Assembly: GCA_037833965.1 (NCBI GenBank)
Contig: AP031354.1
Coordinates: 13,494,001 to 13,558,000, forward strand
Length of the DNA: 64,000 nt
Direction of reading: 5' to 3'
From: Marchantia polymorpha subsp. ruderalis
Lineage: Eukaryota > Streptophyta > Marchantiopsida > Marchantiales > Marchantiaceae
Shown here piece by piece: positions 1 through 11,358 of this stretch. The position numbers were made by a program, and so were the translations under genes. How positions within the stretch are numbered: the stretch's first letter is position 1; the number at the start of each line of letters is the position of its first letter. The notes under the pieces are model-generated. The model was not told where the DNA came from, made no database searches, and saw only the letters and a list, made by a program, of their open reading frames with translations.

Positions 1-49
1 TTTGCAGGGGTAGCCTTGGCCTGACAGATTCTGCTCTTAGTCAGATGTT

Positions 50-1027
50 ATGTCGGTTGAAAGTGGACAGAAGAGAATGACTGATCAAAAGAAAGGGCCT
101 TCCAAGACACGGTTAGATGAGCTTTCGAGTCCAGTGAAGGTCAGCAGGGCCCGTCCTGCAAGAGCAACGGCAGAAGGAACAAATAATGTGGATAGTGTAC
201 GAGAGAAGCCGGGACAGACTAGAAGCCATCGTCGGTCAAGCCGAGACGAAACGTCGGCCCTTGAAGGTCAGACATCCGCTGCAATTGAGGAATCAAAGCG
301 TGTAAGGCACTCGGACCAGGAGGACAATCGTTCTTCCGGGGCAACTCAAATGTCGGCTAAGGAGAGATCCGCGTCGCCAAAGATTAAGAAGGACCGGTAT
401 TCAGGAAGATCCCAGGATTTGTCTGCTAAAGAGGGATCAGATCCAATTGAGAGCAAGAAAGAGATTCGTTCAAAGAAAGAGAAAGTGGTTTCATTTTCTA
501 AATTTGATTCTGAGCCGATAAATGCGACGAAGGAACGTCGTTCCGAGACGAGATTGAAAGACGAGAGTGTGAAGCCAGAGGGAGTGAAACCCAAAAAATC
601 CAAGAAGGAAGGTCGATCTAAACTGAAAGAGAAGGATGAAGTTTTGAAAGACGAGTCTGCTTTGGCTGAGGAAAGATCAGAGCCGACGAAACCTAAGAAG
701 GAACGTTCATCGAGGACAAATAAAACATTAAATCCGGACGGCGAATCTGTATCGGTCTCCGAAGACGATTCGAAGAAGAAGAAGAAGAAGAAGAAAAGGT
801 CGAAGAAGAAAGCCGAGGATGTATTACCAACGAACAAGGATAGCGTGAACGGTCTGAGCGCCATGGTCGAGCCCTGGACGTTGCTGAAAAAGGTCGTTGA
901 GAATCACCGAGAGGAGGTGCATGTTTTGAAGGGCATTATGGACCTGCGGGCAGCGAAGACCGGAGATAGAGCGATGCTGCATCAGCTGGAAACCTTGCTA
1001 AAGGAAATCGACAAGGACAGATCATGA
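50..1027 (+). CDS. Lysine/serine/glutamate-rich basic protein, probably nuclear
   Basis: A 325-residue protein of unknown family. Residues 1 to about 265 are low-complexity and rich in Lys, Ser, Arg and Glu. They contain imperfect repeats built on SAKE/TKE followed by KPKK or KSKKE and R(S/Y), and a run of eight lysines followed by RSKKK near residues 241-255. These basic clusters are typical of nuclear localisation signals. The last 55 residues (from VEPWTLLKK to EIDKDRS) have a different composition and look like a helical, folded domain. The ATG at 50 is preceded in frame by a stop at 38-40, but CTGCTCTTAG at 31-40 also reads as a splice acceptor that would keep the frame open from 41. This may therefore be the last exon of a longer gene that starts outside the window. 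Biased codon use and the long open frame support a real gene. Function is unknown; a chromatin- or RNA-associated role is only a guess. Confidence 0.75.
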   Translation: MSVESGQKRMTDQKKGPSKTRLDELSSPVKVSRARPARATAEGTNNVDSVREKPGQTRSHRRSSRDETSALEGQTSAAIEESKRVRHSDQEDNRSSGATQMSAKERSASPKIKKDRYSGRSQDLSAKEGSDPIESKKEIRSKKEKVVSFSKFDSEPINATKERRSETRLKDESVKPEGVKPKKSKKEGRSKLKEKDEVLKDESALAEERSEPTKPKKERSSRTNKTLNPDGESVSVSEDDSKKKKKKKKRSKKKAEDVLPTNKDSVNGLSAMVEPWTLLKKVVENHREEVHVLKGIMDLRAAKTGDRAMLHQLETLLKEIDKDRS

Positions 1028-3179
1028 TTTCTTCTAATTTTTCCTTTCAAATTGTGGGCGCTCTGTTCCACCAAATAAGTAAGTCACATCAGCGTAACGT
1101 TCGCTACTAGCACTTCTGAAACGTGCAGCTAACTTTCAGGTCATCAGAAAGGAGAAGCAATGCACAACAACTCAATTCAATGCAAAATGCACATATGGAA
1201 ATTATGAATGCTTCTGGTCCCGCGCAGATTAAAGCACTTTGCCTTGAGACTGACGACAAGAGCGCGGTCTGTGAAGGTACTCTGCTGTAGTTGATTTGGG
1301 GCGACTCGTTACGAGGAGAAAAACCTCTTGACCTCGTTCGTATGTGTGCTGCTGTACTCACATGGTTCTGATCAGCGGCTGGTGTTGATTACCATGTATC
1401 GTCCATTCACCTAGCAAAAGTCGTTTAGAGTGTATCTCGAATTGTGAGCCTGAATCGTATTTGTTAGAGACAGTATGTATTCTTGGGCATATTGCCCAGT
1501 CTGCCGGACAGGCAAGGTTCCCAGCAATGCAGAAAGGAAGAGGATAAAGTCCGCTGTGAGAGCAAATGCACGTGAGCACGTTGCATGCATGCAAAAGTTT
1601 TCCGCAGAATTCGTAGAGCATTTGGTAGGTTAGATAGAGAGACATGTTTGGAATTCTTAGCTTAGTCTCCCGATGGCAAGCAAGGCCTCGGAGCGACTAC
1701 CATGATCAGGAATGGAGTTGAGTCGCCTGTCCAAAACCAGAGCAAACCTAAAGACATGGCTAACGCAAGTTCAGTCCTTCACCATCCGACGAACTTATAG
1801 GAGATAAACAAGGAGCTTGATGTTATAGTTCGCTTCATTCTGAATGATCGTTGGACGAGGGGAAATATTGCACGATTGGCTATGATCTCGGTGTTCTAGA
1901 TTCTACAGGAAAATCGTATTTCTTTCTTTATGTAGGGGTCACTCACTTGAGCGCAACTGACCCGGAAGTCATTGAATGCAGCGAACTTTTGAGCATCTAC
2001 GATAGAAAGAAAAGATATTCAAAGCACACAAAGCTCAGGCACCAGCATCTCAACATAGGGTAGCACTCATGAATCCAGTACACTTGCACTCCACTGGCAG
2101 ATTTCAAGTGATGCGATCGATCGTTAGAGGTAGTCCATGCCAGTCCAGTCATCGAACAGATCAATCACAGGTGAACAAAACGTACTTTGGATTGCCTTTT
2201 CTTCTAGATCTGCCAATCCGCGAACATGCGGTTTCCTCCGATGCTGCTGGCATAATCACATACGTCGTGGCCCTAGACGTCATTCGTGACCCCTTGCTTT
2301 TGGTCAGGACCAGGACCCCTCTGCAGCTCGACCATTGTAAATTGCAACTGCGGGAACATGTGACGGACGTTTGTGGACGTAATCTGCCTCCCACTGATGC
2401 GATGTGATGTACTAACGGTGCCAGGTCTGGACTTGGACACAGTGGAATCCAGGACTGTCCTTTCGTGTCCAGGACAGGCAGACAATCCCTGAGGACCTGC
2501 AGCATTATGATTAGCCTTCTTCGCACATTTGCATCGTCTCCCTCGCAGACATCCTCATGTTGCCTCCTTTCTCGCTAGTCTACTCCTACGCAACGCACCC
2601 AGCTTTGTATGTTCCATGGGCGTATCTTGATACGCTCTAGAAAGGGAATATACCGTTGAGTCTGATATTTGAATATGACCTTGCGCCATCGCGTTCGCCC
2701 AGATTTCCTTCCATCTAGTCATGGCTCTGAGTTTTGGCCTCGCTTGTAACTGGCTCAAACCCTTCACTTCTGAATTTATGAAATTCCGAGATAGGCCATG
2801 GGCCGTTTTGCGGAACACACATTCCATGAACAGAGGACTCAGATTTCCTACAATTAGCTTCCATATTGCCGGACAGATCTTCTGTGGGTGTAGTGTAAAT
2901 CTGAGTGAGCTCAATGTTATGCTGCTAGCCCAAGGCAACAATTTATGTTGTTTTACGTCATGCATGGAACTCCCGGGGACGGGGCAGGAATCTCAATTGC
3001 ACGGAAAAGGATGACATTAGACGACCTCCATGGGAGACTCATTCAAGTCCGCCCAAAGCGTGTTCATCAGACACATCAAACCCTCAACGCCAGAAAATCT
3101 TTTTGTACAGTCTTGGATCTACTTACTGATAATACGCCTCATAAGTAGGAGGGAAGCATTTTTCCGATCATAGGACTAT
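1028..3179. other. Non-coding stretch, no gene recognised
   Basis: Follows the basic-protein gene and presumably holds its 3' UTR at the start. Only short, unrelated open frames are present on both strands. The longest, about 136 codons on the minus strand at 2555-2965, resembles no family I know. No RNA gene or clear element was seen. Confidence 0.4.
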
Positions 3180-3239
3180 CAGGTTTTTGCAAGGGCAGAA
3201 TATGGTGGATAATTCAAATTGATTGTTAATATATTTTGG

Positions 3240-3245
<6 letters not shown>

Positions 3246-3276
<31 letters not shown>
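3246..3276. repeat. (TA)n microsatellite
   Basis: About fifteen uninterrupted AT dinucleotides. Confidence 0.95.
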
Positions 3277-3278
<2 letters not shown>

Positions 3279-4281
3279 ACTATCGAGAAACAAATTACTA
3301 TTTCAGATGTTGTTTACAGATATTACATGTCACACAGGGTCAAAATGGATTCGCAATCTTTGCCCAGCTTTATTCTTGGATGGGCGACATATATAAAGAT
3401 ATGCAAAAAGTTCCCTCATTGCCTACTCCAACTTTGGAGACATATGATTGTGGACATTTATATTACATATTTGTGATGATATTAGAATCTAGCTCCTTGT
3501 AGATAGATAATATTTCATCTTACTCTTCCCTCCCAATAGTCAAACAACTTCAAGATGATGTGCATAGACTATATGTTATGGTAGGAAGGTGCCATCACTA
3601 TACAAGGGTGATGTGTGCAATGCCATCTTGGCTTGGCCACCTTGTAATAAGGTCATTTCATTAATTGTTAACACGTCATTTGATTTCATTCTAGCACAAA
3701 GATATTTAAAATAGAAGATACATTAAACCATACGTGGATGAATATAAAAGGATAAAGTGGTTATAGTTTTTAAAATCATCAAAATGTACAATATGTCATG
3801 CCGAACCTAAGTTTTGCAATCAACTATGTCAAATATTCTAACTAAAATCTCAAGCTATGAAAGAGCGTATCATAAGCTTGATTAATTTCTTACAAATAAT
3901 TCTTTATCAAGCAGTAGATATTTATTGAATTAAATGACTAAATAATTGAATTCTCAAGATATTTGGTAGTTTTACATATGTTGGAGTCGATATTCATAGT
4001 TCATATATTCCAAAGCTAGATTTACATTACAACACATATACTTGATATCCCTTGTTCTTATTGCACTCGTCGCATGTACATATTGAAGAGTATGGATTTT
4101 TAAAGGGCATCCTTTGTAAAAATCTTACTTGAAGAATAAATAATTACACAATCCATAGAAATAATTGGATTTTCTAAAGCTAAATATAAAGTCGTTTCTA
4201 TTCTAGGTTTAGAGTGAGTCCAGGATTTAAAACTAAACTCAAACCTCTGCTAATTAGGACCTTGTTAACTGTGTTATATGC

Positions 4282-4304
4282 GGGGTGTGCATATTGCACA
4301 CCCC
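4282..4304. repeat. Perfect 10-bp hairpin at the end of an AT-rich block
   Basis: GGGGTGTGCA and its exact complement TGCACACCCC are separated by 3 nt. A second, 7-bp inverted repeat (AGATTCG / CGAATCT) follows at about 4305-4332. Together they mark the switch from AT-rich to moderate-GC DNA. Confidence 0.7.
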
Positions 4305-4345
4305 AGATTCGAATATTAGAGTACCGAATCTGTGGTTTTTTGAAT

Positions 4346-7300
4346 AATTCTGTACCGCAAAAGATGAGCTAGAGCATATTGCAGAACTACATGGCAGCGA
4401 GCTGCAGCAGATGCGAATACAAAGAGGTACAGTAATGTACAGGTTGTGATTCTATATTAGATTAGCGCATCCGGCATCTTGACGATTAATCCGTTCTACG
4501 GCTGACGTACATGGTGTAATAGTCGCGTAATCTGACGCAAATACTCCTCTAAACACAACATGCGAATCGCCTCAACGGTCTTTTCTTTGAATGCCGGATA
4601 CGTCCCGGTGAAAGTAGTATTTCGTACTTCGTTATATCCCCACACGGCGTTGGGGTTGCCCTACGCCGTGCGGCAGCAGCGTCTCTTTGGAAGGAGAGAC
4701 TCAGGCCGTCGATGCTGGCTTTGTATTCAGGCACAACTTTCGTCCGAGAAGATCTCCTGAACGATGGAGACGCTGCTTCGAGGAAGGATGAAGCTGGATG
4801 CTCCCCGTCTGAGATGCAGATACAGTCACCACAGTCCTAATGGTGTCATTAGTTTTTCCCATCGATATTCTCGACGTCATTGGCGGATCCAAGCGAGCTT
4901 TTGACCAAAGGACTGTGTACTTTTGCCATTCTTCAATCCCGTGAAGAGCATTCGTGCGACACACCGTGACGAGTGCGATCTACATTGATTGATCTATTGA
5001 TAAGTGTCATGCTCTATAATCGCTTCATTGCTTCCAAGGCATGCATGGAATGAAGCCGGGATCACTTTCCAGGATCATGCTGGTTTGACATTCCTTCCTG
5101 TACATGTATCAATTTTGGGGAGTACAGATGTTTGAAGTCCTTGAACTCTTCAAAACTATCGACTCGACTCGACCCGGGTCCTCACAGCCTCCTCATCTAA
5201 TAGAGCTTGGTCCGGGTGACCCACTCTGGAACTGACAAGGAACCGTAGTACTTGTAGCTTTCCACAATGACGCGTTCTTCGCACATGGAGATTTCTACCC
5301 CTCCATTAGTGTCATGCGGGCCCTAAACCCTAGCGGCATGCGTCAGTAGAGGAACGTGAACTCCGTCAATGGAATTTATTTGCAGCTCCTATTAAGGTTT
5401 CCCCGTCTGGTTTGTACATGCATGATTGCTCGAAACGTTCCCGAGGAAACATCAACGACAATCGCAAGGTTACCTACATGTCCAGACCAACCACCCAAAT
5501 ACATCGCAAGTGTATTTCGCATTTGACTTCAGAGATGGGGAGATTGCACTCATCTGATTGTGAAACCCCACTGATTATCAACGATCCTGTAACAGTTCAC
5601 AACTTCAGGGATTCTCTTCGACCTTTCCTACTGAGCCGGAGGAGGTAGCAGTGGGCGAGCTGTCAGCAGACAGAAGGTGTTATCCTAACAGCGTATCCTT
5701 GCCGAACATCCATCTCGGACTCCCAACTCGGAGGGCGGTGGTATACAATCATAGTAGTGGTATTTCTATAGGCTCCAAGGCCCGTCCTCGTCCTCGTCCT
5801 CCCCGTCTACATTAGGTTTTGTAGTTAAAACCTCTGGCTGGATGGCGGGAGATATGTGCGAAGCACCGAAGCCAGATCTTCCTTATCTTATGACAGGTCC
5901 TTATCGGAGGATTTAAAGCTGCGCTCGGAGAGTGCACAACGTGAAAAGTATAGAGACAAAAGCAAGATCGACCCCAGTTGCGACCCGGTTGTGCAGTGAT
6001 GTCGGAACCAGCAGGACGGCTGACAGTCGATGCAATAGCCGGGCCCACTAACCCAGACATTCCTCGAGGCTCTAGTCCGTCCCCTGTGCTCATGCAAAGG
6101 TCGGACGAACTAAGCTCCCGAAGGTTTATTTATCAGCCTAGATCTTGTGTTCATTTTGCCGACCGACCACTATCCCTCGAGGACAACCTCAAATCCTAGC
6201 CTTGTTATGTCGAGTATGACGAGCAAAATTGCTGTGTGAACGAACACCTGCCCTCGACATCCATAAGCCCACGCAAACCAGTCCGCTTGCAACGGCAACA
6301 ACCTTCCTCCAGGGAATTGAGAATTGAGAATATATAGCGAAATGAGACTCTTCTGAGTGACTGCCAATGGTTGGTCTCAGACTTCATAACCAACTTCATT
6401 CCACCTTCCCATTCTATAACCAGATACGGCTCCCTTGGAAGGTCTCTCCATATGGGGAACAAAAGTTTGTGAATGCCAACTTTGACCCGCAATGTGAGGT
6501 GAAAGTGATCTCAGCCTCGTGTGATAGAGAAAGAGAAAGAGAGAGAGGAGGAGGAGGAGGAGGAGAAGTAAAATCTTGTTTAAATAGTTTCATTATTCTC
6601 TGAGATGTACCAAGGGACTGCATGACTTTCTCCCAAAAGTCGTTGGGAATCGATTTTTTTTCAAAGAGTAACTTCTATCCAGGACTCGAGCGGAAACAAA
6701 CCACACCGGCGTCGAAATAATCACCGTCATCTGCAAATGGACAAACGAAGCCAATAAATAGGAGCTCTTCCCATTTGGTATGTGGCTAGATTCTGCCCAA
6801 GGACAATCTAGTCTCTAGTCATAAGCACAACCTTTTACCTCATCCTCTTGGGAATTCACCAATGGCAGAAGGTTGATATAAAAAAGATGCCGAGTGAACG
6901 CAAAGTGCGAAGTCCAGGACCACTTTCTCACAACTCGAAGAACGTGGTTCTATAGATAGACTTTTCATGGGGCTTTGCCATGGAGACTATAAGAAAGATT
7001 GCCCAGCCTTTCCACTTGTCCGGTCGAAGTCAGTTCTTAAAAATTTATATAATTTGTTCACTAAGACATCCGAATTTCACAAAGCTGGAACCACCTGAGG
7101 CCTCCACGTTCTTTCATAAGACTCTCCGGACCATAATGTTGTGGCTCAATATTTGCGGAGCGTCTAATGAATGCTGTGTTGTGGCAAACGTGTTGTATAT
7201 TGTATAATGTACCCCATCTGATTTCCAACCTATTTTCGCTGGAAATTCTCAAGGGAAAGAATTCTCGCTGGCTGTTCACTTTCATTCAGAATTATTTCCT

Positions 7301-8300
7301 CTTGGAGTTGAGGAAAGTCTACGATGAGATCTCAACCTTCCTGTATCGCCGGCCGGCCTGTGGTCAACGTAAAGACCTTAATGTTTTCAGTTGGGAGGAG
7401 AATGGATATAATACACCTGCTCTTGTACTTGAAGTGCCAGCCTGAAGATCGTCATCGGAAGAGCTGCGCATACTCCAACCCCTTCGAACATGAGCTTTCT
7501 CATGGAACAGCAGCAGCAGCATCAGCAGCATGTGGACCTTAATTTGGAGTAAAGTATGTTGAAACTCCGACGGGCGAAGCCCAAGCCCAATTATCTTGAC
7601 AACCGTTGGCCACATCGAGCCTCGTTCGACTGTTGCATTCTGACAGCGAGTCATATGATTGACCGGTTGCGTTTACTGGTTGACGAGTTATTGACTCGCG
7701 ACCGGTCATGCGGATGAAGAATGTGCAAGTATTTGTTCTTTTGTTGGGCTCCGGCCGAAAACTACGCTCGCAGAATCCCTGACAAATTACCTGTTCATCC
7801 ATCATCCGGTAATCGGACAGATAAATGCGAGCGTACGAGAACGAACTGGGGTTTGAGCAATAATAAGATGCCTTGAGCCAGCTAATGAGAGAAATTCCAG
7901 CAAATTCCGCGGCGATGACTTCATTGCGTTTGGGTACCTTTGCGACCTCGTTTCTCCTTTTCTTCCTGAACGGGATGAACGTCGAGCTTTTCATTGGAAG
8001 TCCGCGAGCCGTATTCAACACAATTTATCTCAGCCGGGCAAAGCGTCGAAAGCTCGAGAGGGTAGAAACATCACCGAAACAACAGATCCTGCGGCAACCG
8101 AGACAGGAGTCTGAGAATAATAAATTTCATTCTCTGTCCGCAACCGAAGATCTCCCCAGAGTACGTCACGAAATTAAACCGAAGACATCTCTTCAGGGCA
8201 ATAAACATCGAGCTGACGGAGGTGGCGACTTTGTGGGTCCCAGCGCAGGGTTGCAGAGTTTCTAGTGAGGTTCTGCCGAATCCGGCCGGAGCTCGGACCG
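4346..8300. other. Non-coding stretch with short repeats
   Basis: No supported gene. A telomere-type CCCTAAACCCTA motif lies at 5321-5332, a TCCTCG triplet-like repeat near 5780, and a GA/GGA tract at 6525-6568. The 160-codon minus-strand frame at 7539-8021 has no recognisable domain. The right end is presumably the upstream region of the 8577 gene. Confidence 0.4.
6525..6568. repeat. (GA)n/(GGA)n polypurine tract
   Basis: AGAGAAAGAG-type repeats pass into consecutive GGA triplets. Confidence 0.9.
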
Positions 8301-8306
8301 CGCCAT

Positions 8307-8312
8307 TATATA
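8307..8312 (+). promoter_or_regulatory. Probable TATA box of the 8577 gene
   Basis: TATATA sits in a GC-rich setting (CGCGCCATTATATACAAAG), about 265 bp upstream of the ATG at 8577. It implies a start near 8340 and a leader of about 240 nt. Confidence 0.5.
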
Positions 8313-8576
8313 CAAAGGCTGCCGGAGGCCGAGGACGTATCATCCACCATCAGCACTGTTACAGAAAGAGGAAAGCTCGAGCTCCCGCCCCCGGCTTCTC
8401 CCCCGATCTTCTTCTACCATCAGCAAGTGTGCATTCCCGTGCGAGTGACACCCGAAGGTCGACGAATGTGTCGCTTCCCCTGCTGAATCCGAGCTTCTCT
8501 GTTAGCCATCGTCCACCGTAAGCTTTATCTCGTCTTCACTCCCATCGACTCTTCTTTCGCCAGCTCCATAACGACA

Positions 8577-8912
8577 ATGGCGAGGTGTTCGTCCGTCTCC
8601 CGCAAGGTCTACGGGGCCGTTCTGGTGCTCATGTTTCTCGTGTCTCTGATTGAGTCTGCGAATTGTGACAGCTCCGAGAGCATGCCAGCCGTCGAGAAAA
8701 TGAGCGCGAGCGCGAGCGTTCGGACCGAAGCTCTCGCTGAGGCGAAGAACTCGCAGCTGCAGGCCACGGAGATTGCGGGCGTCAAGACCGTCGCACGGAG
8801 GGGTTCCCCGGGGAGGACAAATGGGGTGTCCAGAGCCTGTGCGAGCATGCCCACGCTGGTGACAGCAGCCGTCGTGATGGTTGTCGTGAATTTGGCCGCA
8901 GCGCTGTCTTAA
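8577..8912 (+). CDS. Small secreted, possibly GPI-anchored peptide
   Basis: A 111-residue protein with a clear N-terminal signal peptide: a basic start MARCSSVSRK, a hydrophobic core VYGAVLVLMFLVSL, and likely cleavage after IESANC. The central part, about residues 31-90, is Ser/Ala/Glu-rich with a basic stretch VARRGSPGRTNG. It ends in a hydrophobic tail of about 18 residues (PTLVTAAVVMVVVNLAAALS) preceded by small residues (RACAS). That is the layout of a GPI-attachment signal and suggests a plasma-membrane or cell-wall location. Unlike arabinogalactan peptides it has few prolines, so it belongs to no family I recognise. The ATG is the first one in good context downstream of a TATA box at 8307. 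A 212-codon frame on the opposite strand overlaps it but lacks domain features and is taken as a shadow. Existence is fairly sure; function is unknown. Confidence 0.7.
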   Translation: MARCSSVSRKVYGAVLVLMFLVSLIESANCDSSESMPAVEKMSASASVRTEALAEAKNSQLQATEIAGVKTVARRGSPGRTNGVSRACASMPTLVTAAVVMVVVNLAAALS

Positions 8913-11300
8913 GTGCTGTGGACTTGGCTGCGGCTGCTGCTGGTTCTCGAAAGAATGCCAGGATTTCTTGATTGATGCTCGCTTGCAGCTGCCAGCTATC
9001 CGGCGGCCGATGCTAGTAATTTGAGGTTTCCTCCCTTCACATGATCGCCCTTGGGTCATGTCCGTCAGAACCTTCGAGTCACGGGCGAGTTCTCTTGAGT
9101 TTCTAGAAATCATGAATCTCCGAGTGACATTCTCACACACGCAAGCGAACGCTTATCGTATCCAGCATTGTCGAGGCAACGCGCAAAGCAGAATAGCCCA
9201 ACAGGGATGGATGTAGGGAGCTGCGCAGGTTAGAGCAACTTCCTCGGTTATGTTATGAACTTCCGTAGTTTCGTAGTTCTCGTGACATACCATTGCCTTT
9301 AGGCGGCCGGGAGGTCCCGAGCTGAGATTCTCTCTGGCTGGAGGAAAAACCTCTGGAATTCAATTTGTGACATGATAGGAGCGGCTCATAGGTGCAGCAG
9401 AACGGGTGGAACTCGTGTTGTAGTTATATTTCGATGTTTCCGTATCTCTGGGAGTGCAGACCAACTCCTCACACGAAGCATGTAAGCAAACTGTGGACAG
9501 ATCTCACTTTTTGCGTAATCCGTATCTCCATCTTCTGTATCAACATTGTCTGTCTGTACATTTCATTTCACTATCTTCACATCGTAGCGGAGGATGCTGA
9601 ATGTATGTCCTTGTGCTCTAGAGTTCATCGTGAAGGCGCCACTGACACCTCGAAATTACTTCATTCCCTTCACTCTTGCCACTCTCAGACAGATACGCAA
9701 TGTGGTTATACCCATTGTCGGAGCTCATTCCTGTTTCGATTCGAGCCTACCAGCATTTAGTGCACTGAGGCCACAGCAGGTCGATGTACCGAGAATGGCA
9801 ATTCCTGACGGGTATTAGTCAGTAGGACACGGCAAGATCTATTCTTCTTGGTTTGGTTCTTTCAATTCTTCTTGTTCATGTGCTAGTGACTGTTGAGTGG
9901 TGATGGCTGTGGGGAAGGTCTAGGGCGGAAGTGGATTGTAGGTCTGTGAGCCGTCGGTATCACGTATGTCTAGGCTTCTTGATACTGCTTGCCGCTGCTG
10001 CTACGAGGCGGGGCCGGGACACGTTTGCTCCGTGTTACACTCGTGGATCAAATTAATGCCGTGAAAGTCTCGCTCGACGACTGTCGGCAGCAGCTTGCGC
10101 AGTGTCGTCGAGGAATTCTGTCTAAGAATGGTTGAAAAAGTTGTATTTAGATGTGGCTAGTTGGAATGGTCGGCAGACCAATTGGCAGCCTTGTGTCTCA
10201 CTCGTCCGATGGTAGAATGACAGGGTTTAAGGTTGGGATCCCAACTCGGCTTACATGTTTGTCGTCTGAATGCTTCCATACTCTCCCTTCGACCTGAACC
10301 GAACCGGAAGCACATGCTGCTGCCCCAAGTGGTACAGGCCAGGCAGCTTGTGCTTAATCCGGCGAGCGGTTATGTCCTTTGGGCAGCTGCGCAGATACAA
10401 ACGGAGAAATGGCCAGTGTATGCATCATGATAGTGTCCTCTGGTCGGCACATACTGACAGTCATATCGAAACAGTGGGACCGGGGGTGGGGCGGGGCGGG
10501 GCTTGAGGTGGGGAGAAGTGCAGAGGCAGCGCGAGAGAGTCTCTCACTCAGTCAGATCGCTCGCTCAGCACATGGTCCGCATCTGGACCTTTCAAAAGAG
10601 TATGCCATCGAGCTCTACCAACTTTGGGCTCTCGTATGAGATCGCGCGGGGAGAAGAAGTGAGCTTTTTCATCCGCGAGAGGATGAAAAGCTACATGATG
10701 ATGCGAGTGAGATACCTGCGAGCACGTTTTTCCTAGCCTTATCAATCATTGCTGTCTCCTAGAGACGAAACACGTCACTCTTCCCTCCCGCCCGGCGGTG
10801 AGCTGAGGTTCAGATTTTTTCACATACACGAAATCAGACGTACACTCCCCCTTTTGGAAAGAGCGTCTGTGGTCCATATCCGGTGGGCCATCGATCGACC
10901 GCTGCTGATGATACCAATCCTGCGCATACCTAGCCCAGTCTACTTACTACTGGACAGACAGTCGAAAGCAATGATTCCTCGTGATCGACTCAGTTCATGG
11001 CTCGAGCATACCTTGAGTCTATTCTATGAGGATACGGTGGAGCTATGTGCGCTGTAGCGATCGTATGGACCTCTGCAAAGCTTGCATCCTGGTAGCATTC
11101 TGCGATGGAATTCCTCAACCATCTGCGCCTAGATATCTATCTCAGAAGGCCTCCGGTCTGCTGGCTATGGAGCTCTTATCCGCCGCAGAAGTGAGTGAGC
11201 TTTGAGATGTTCTCCGTAGAGGCTAGCAACAGAGCACCGTCCATGGATGGCGGCCGGGCCCAGGACTGAGCGAAGAGGAAATAGTAAGACCGTATCTGAA
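8913..11300. other. Non-coding stretch after the secreted-peptide gene
   Basis: Begins with the 3' UTR of the 8577 gene; no clear AATAAA signal was identified. It holds a GGGGTGGGGCGGGGCGGGG tract near 10483-10502. Several short open frames are present and none looks like a real protein. Confidence 0.4.
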
Positions 11301-11310
11301 ATACGAAACG

Positions 11311-11358
11311 GCTCAGGGCAGGAGAGTGCAGCTCTGGCTGCACTGCCCTGCCCTGAGC
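11311..11358. repeat. 21-bp foldback, 6-nt loop
   Basis: GCTCAGGGCAGG..AGTGCAG at 11311-11331 pairs with 11338-11358 except for two adjacent mismatches. The loop is CTCTGG. Confidence 0.8.

Larger units (their letters stand above)
3180..4345. other. AT-rich block
   Basis: Base composition shifts abruptly to AT-rich, with a (TA)n tract near the left end and a pair of short hairpins at the right end. No coding region is visible. It looks like one of several AT-rich insertions or heterochromatic islands in the window. Confidence 0.5.

Noticed and set aside
346..864. 172-codon minus-strand frame rich in Phe and Ser
   Set aside because: It is the mirror of the Lys/Glu/Ser-rich coding sequence at 50-1027; poly-Phe is simply the complement of the lysine triplets.
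3246..3276. (TA)n tract as a promoter TATA box
   Set aside because: It is a microsatellite with no open frame suitably placed downstream.
8502..9140. 212-codon minus-strand frame over the secreted-peptide gene
   Set aside because: No domain or signal, and the plus strand has a TATA box, signal peptide and GPI-like tail. It looks like a GC-rich shadow.
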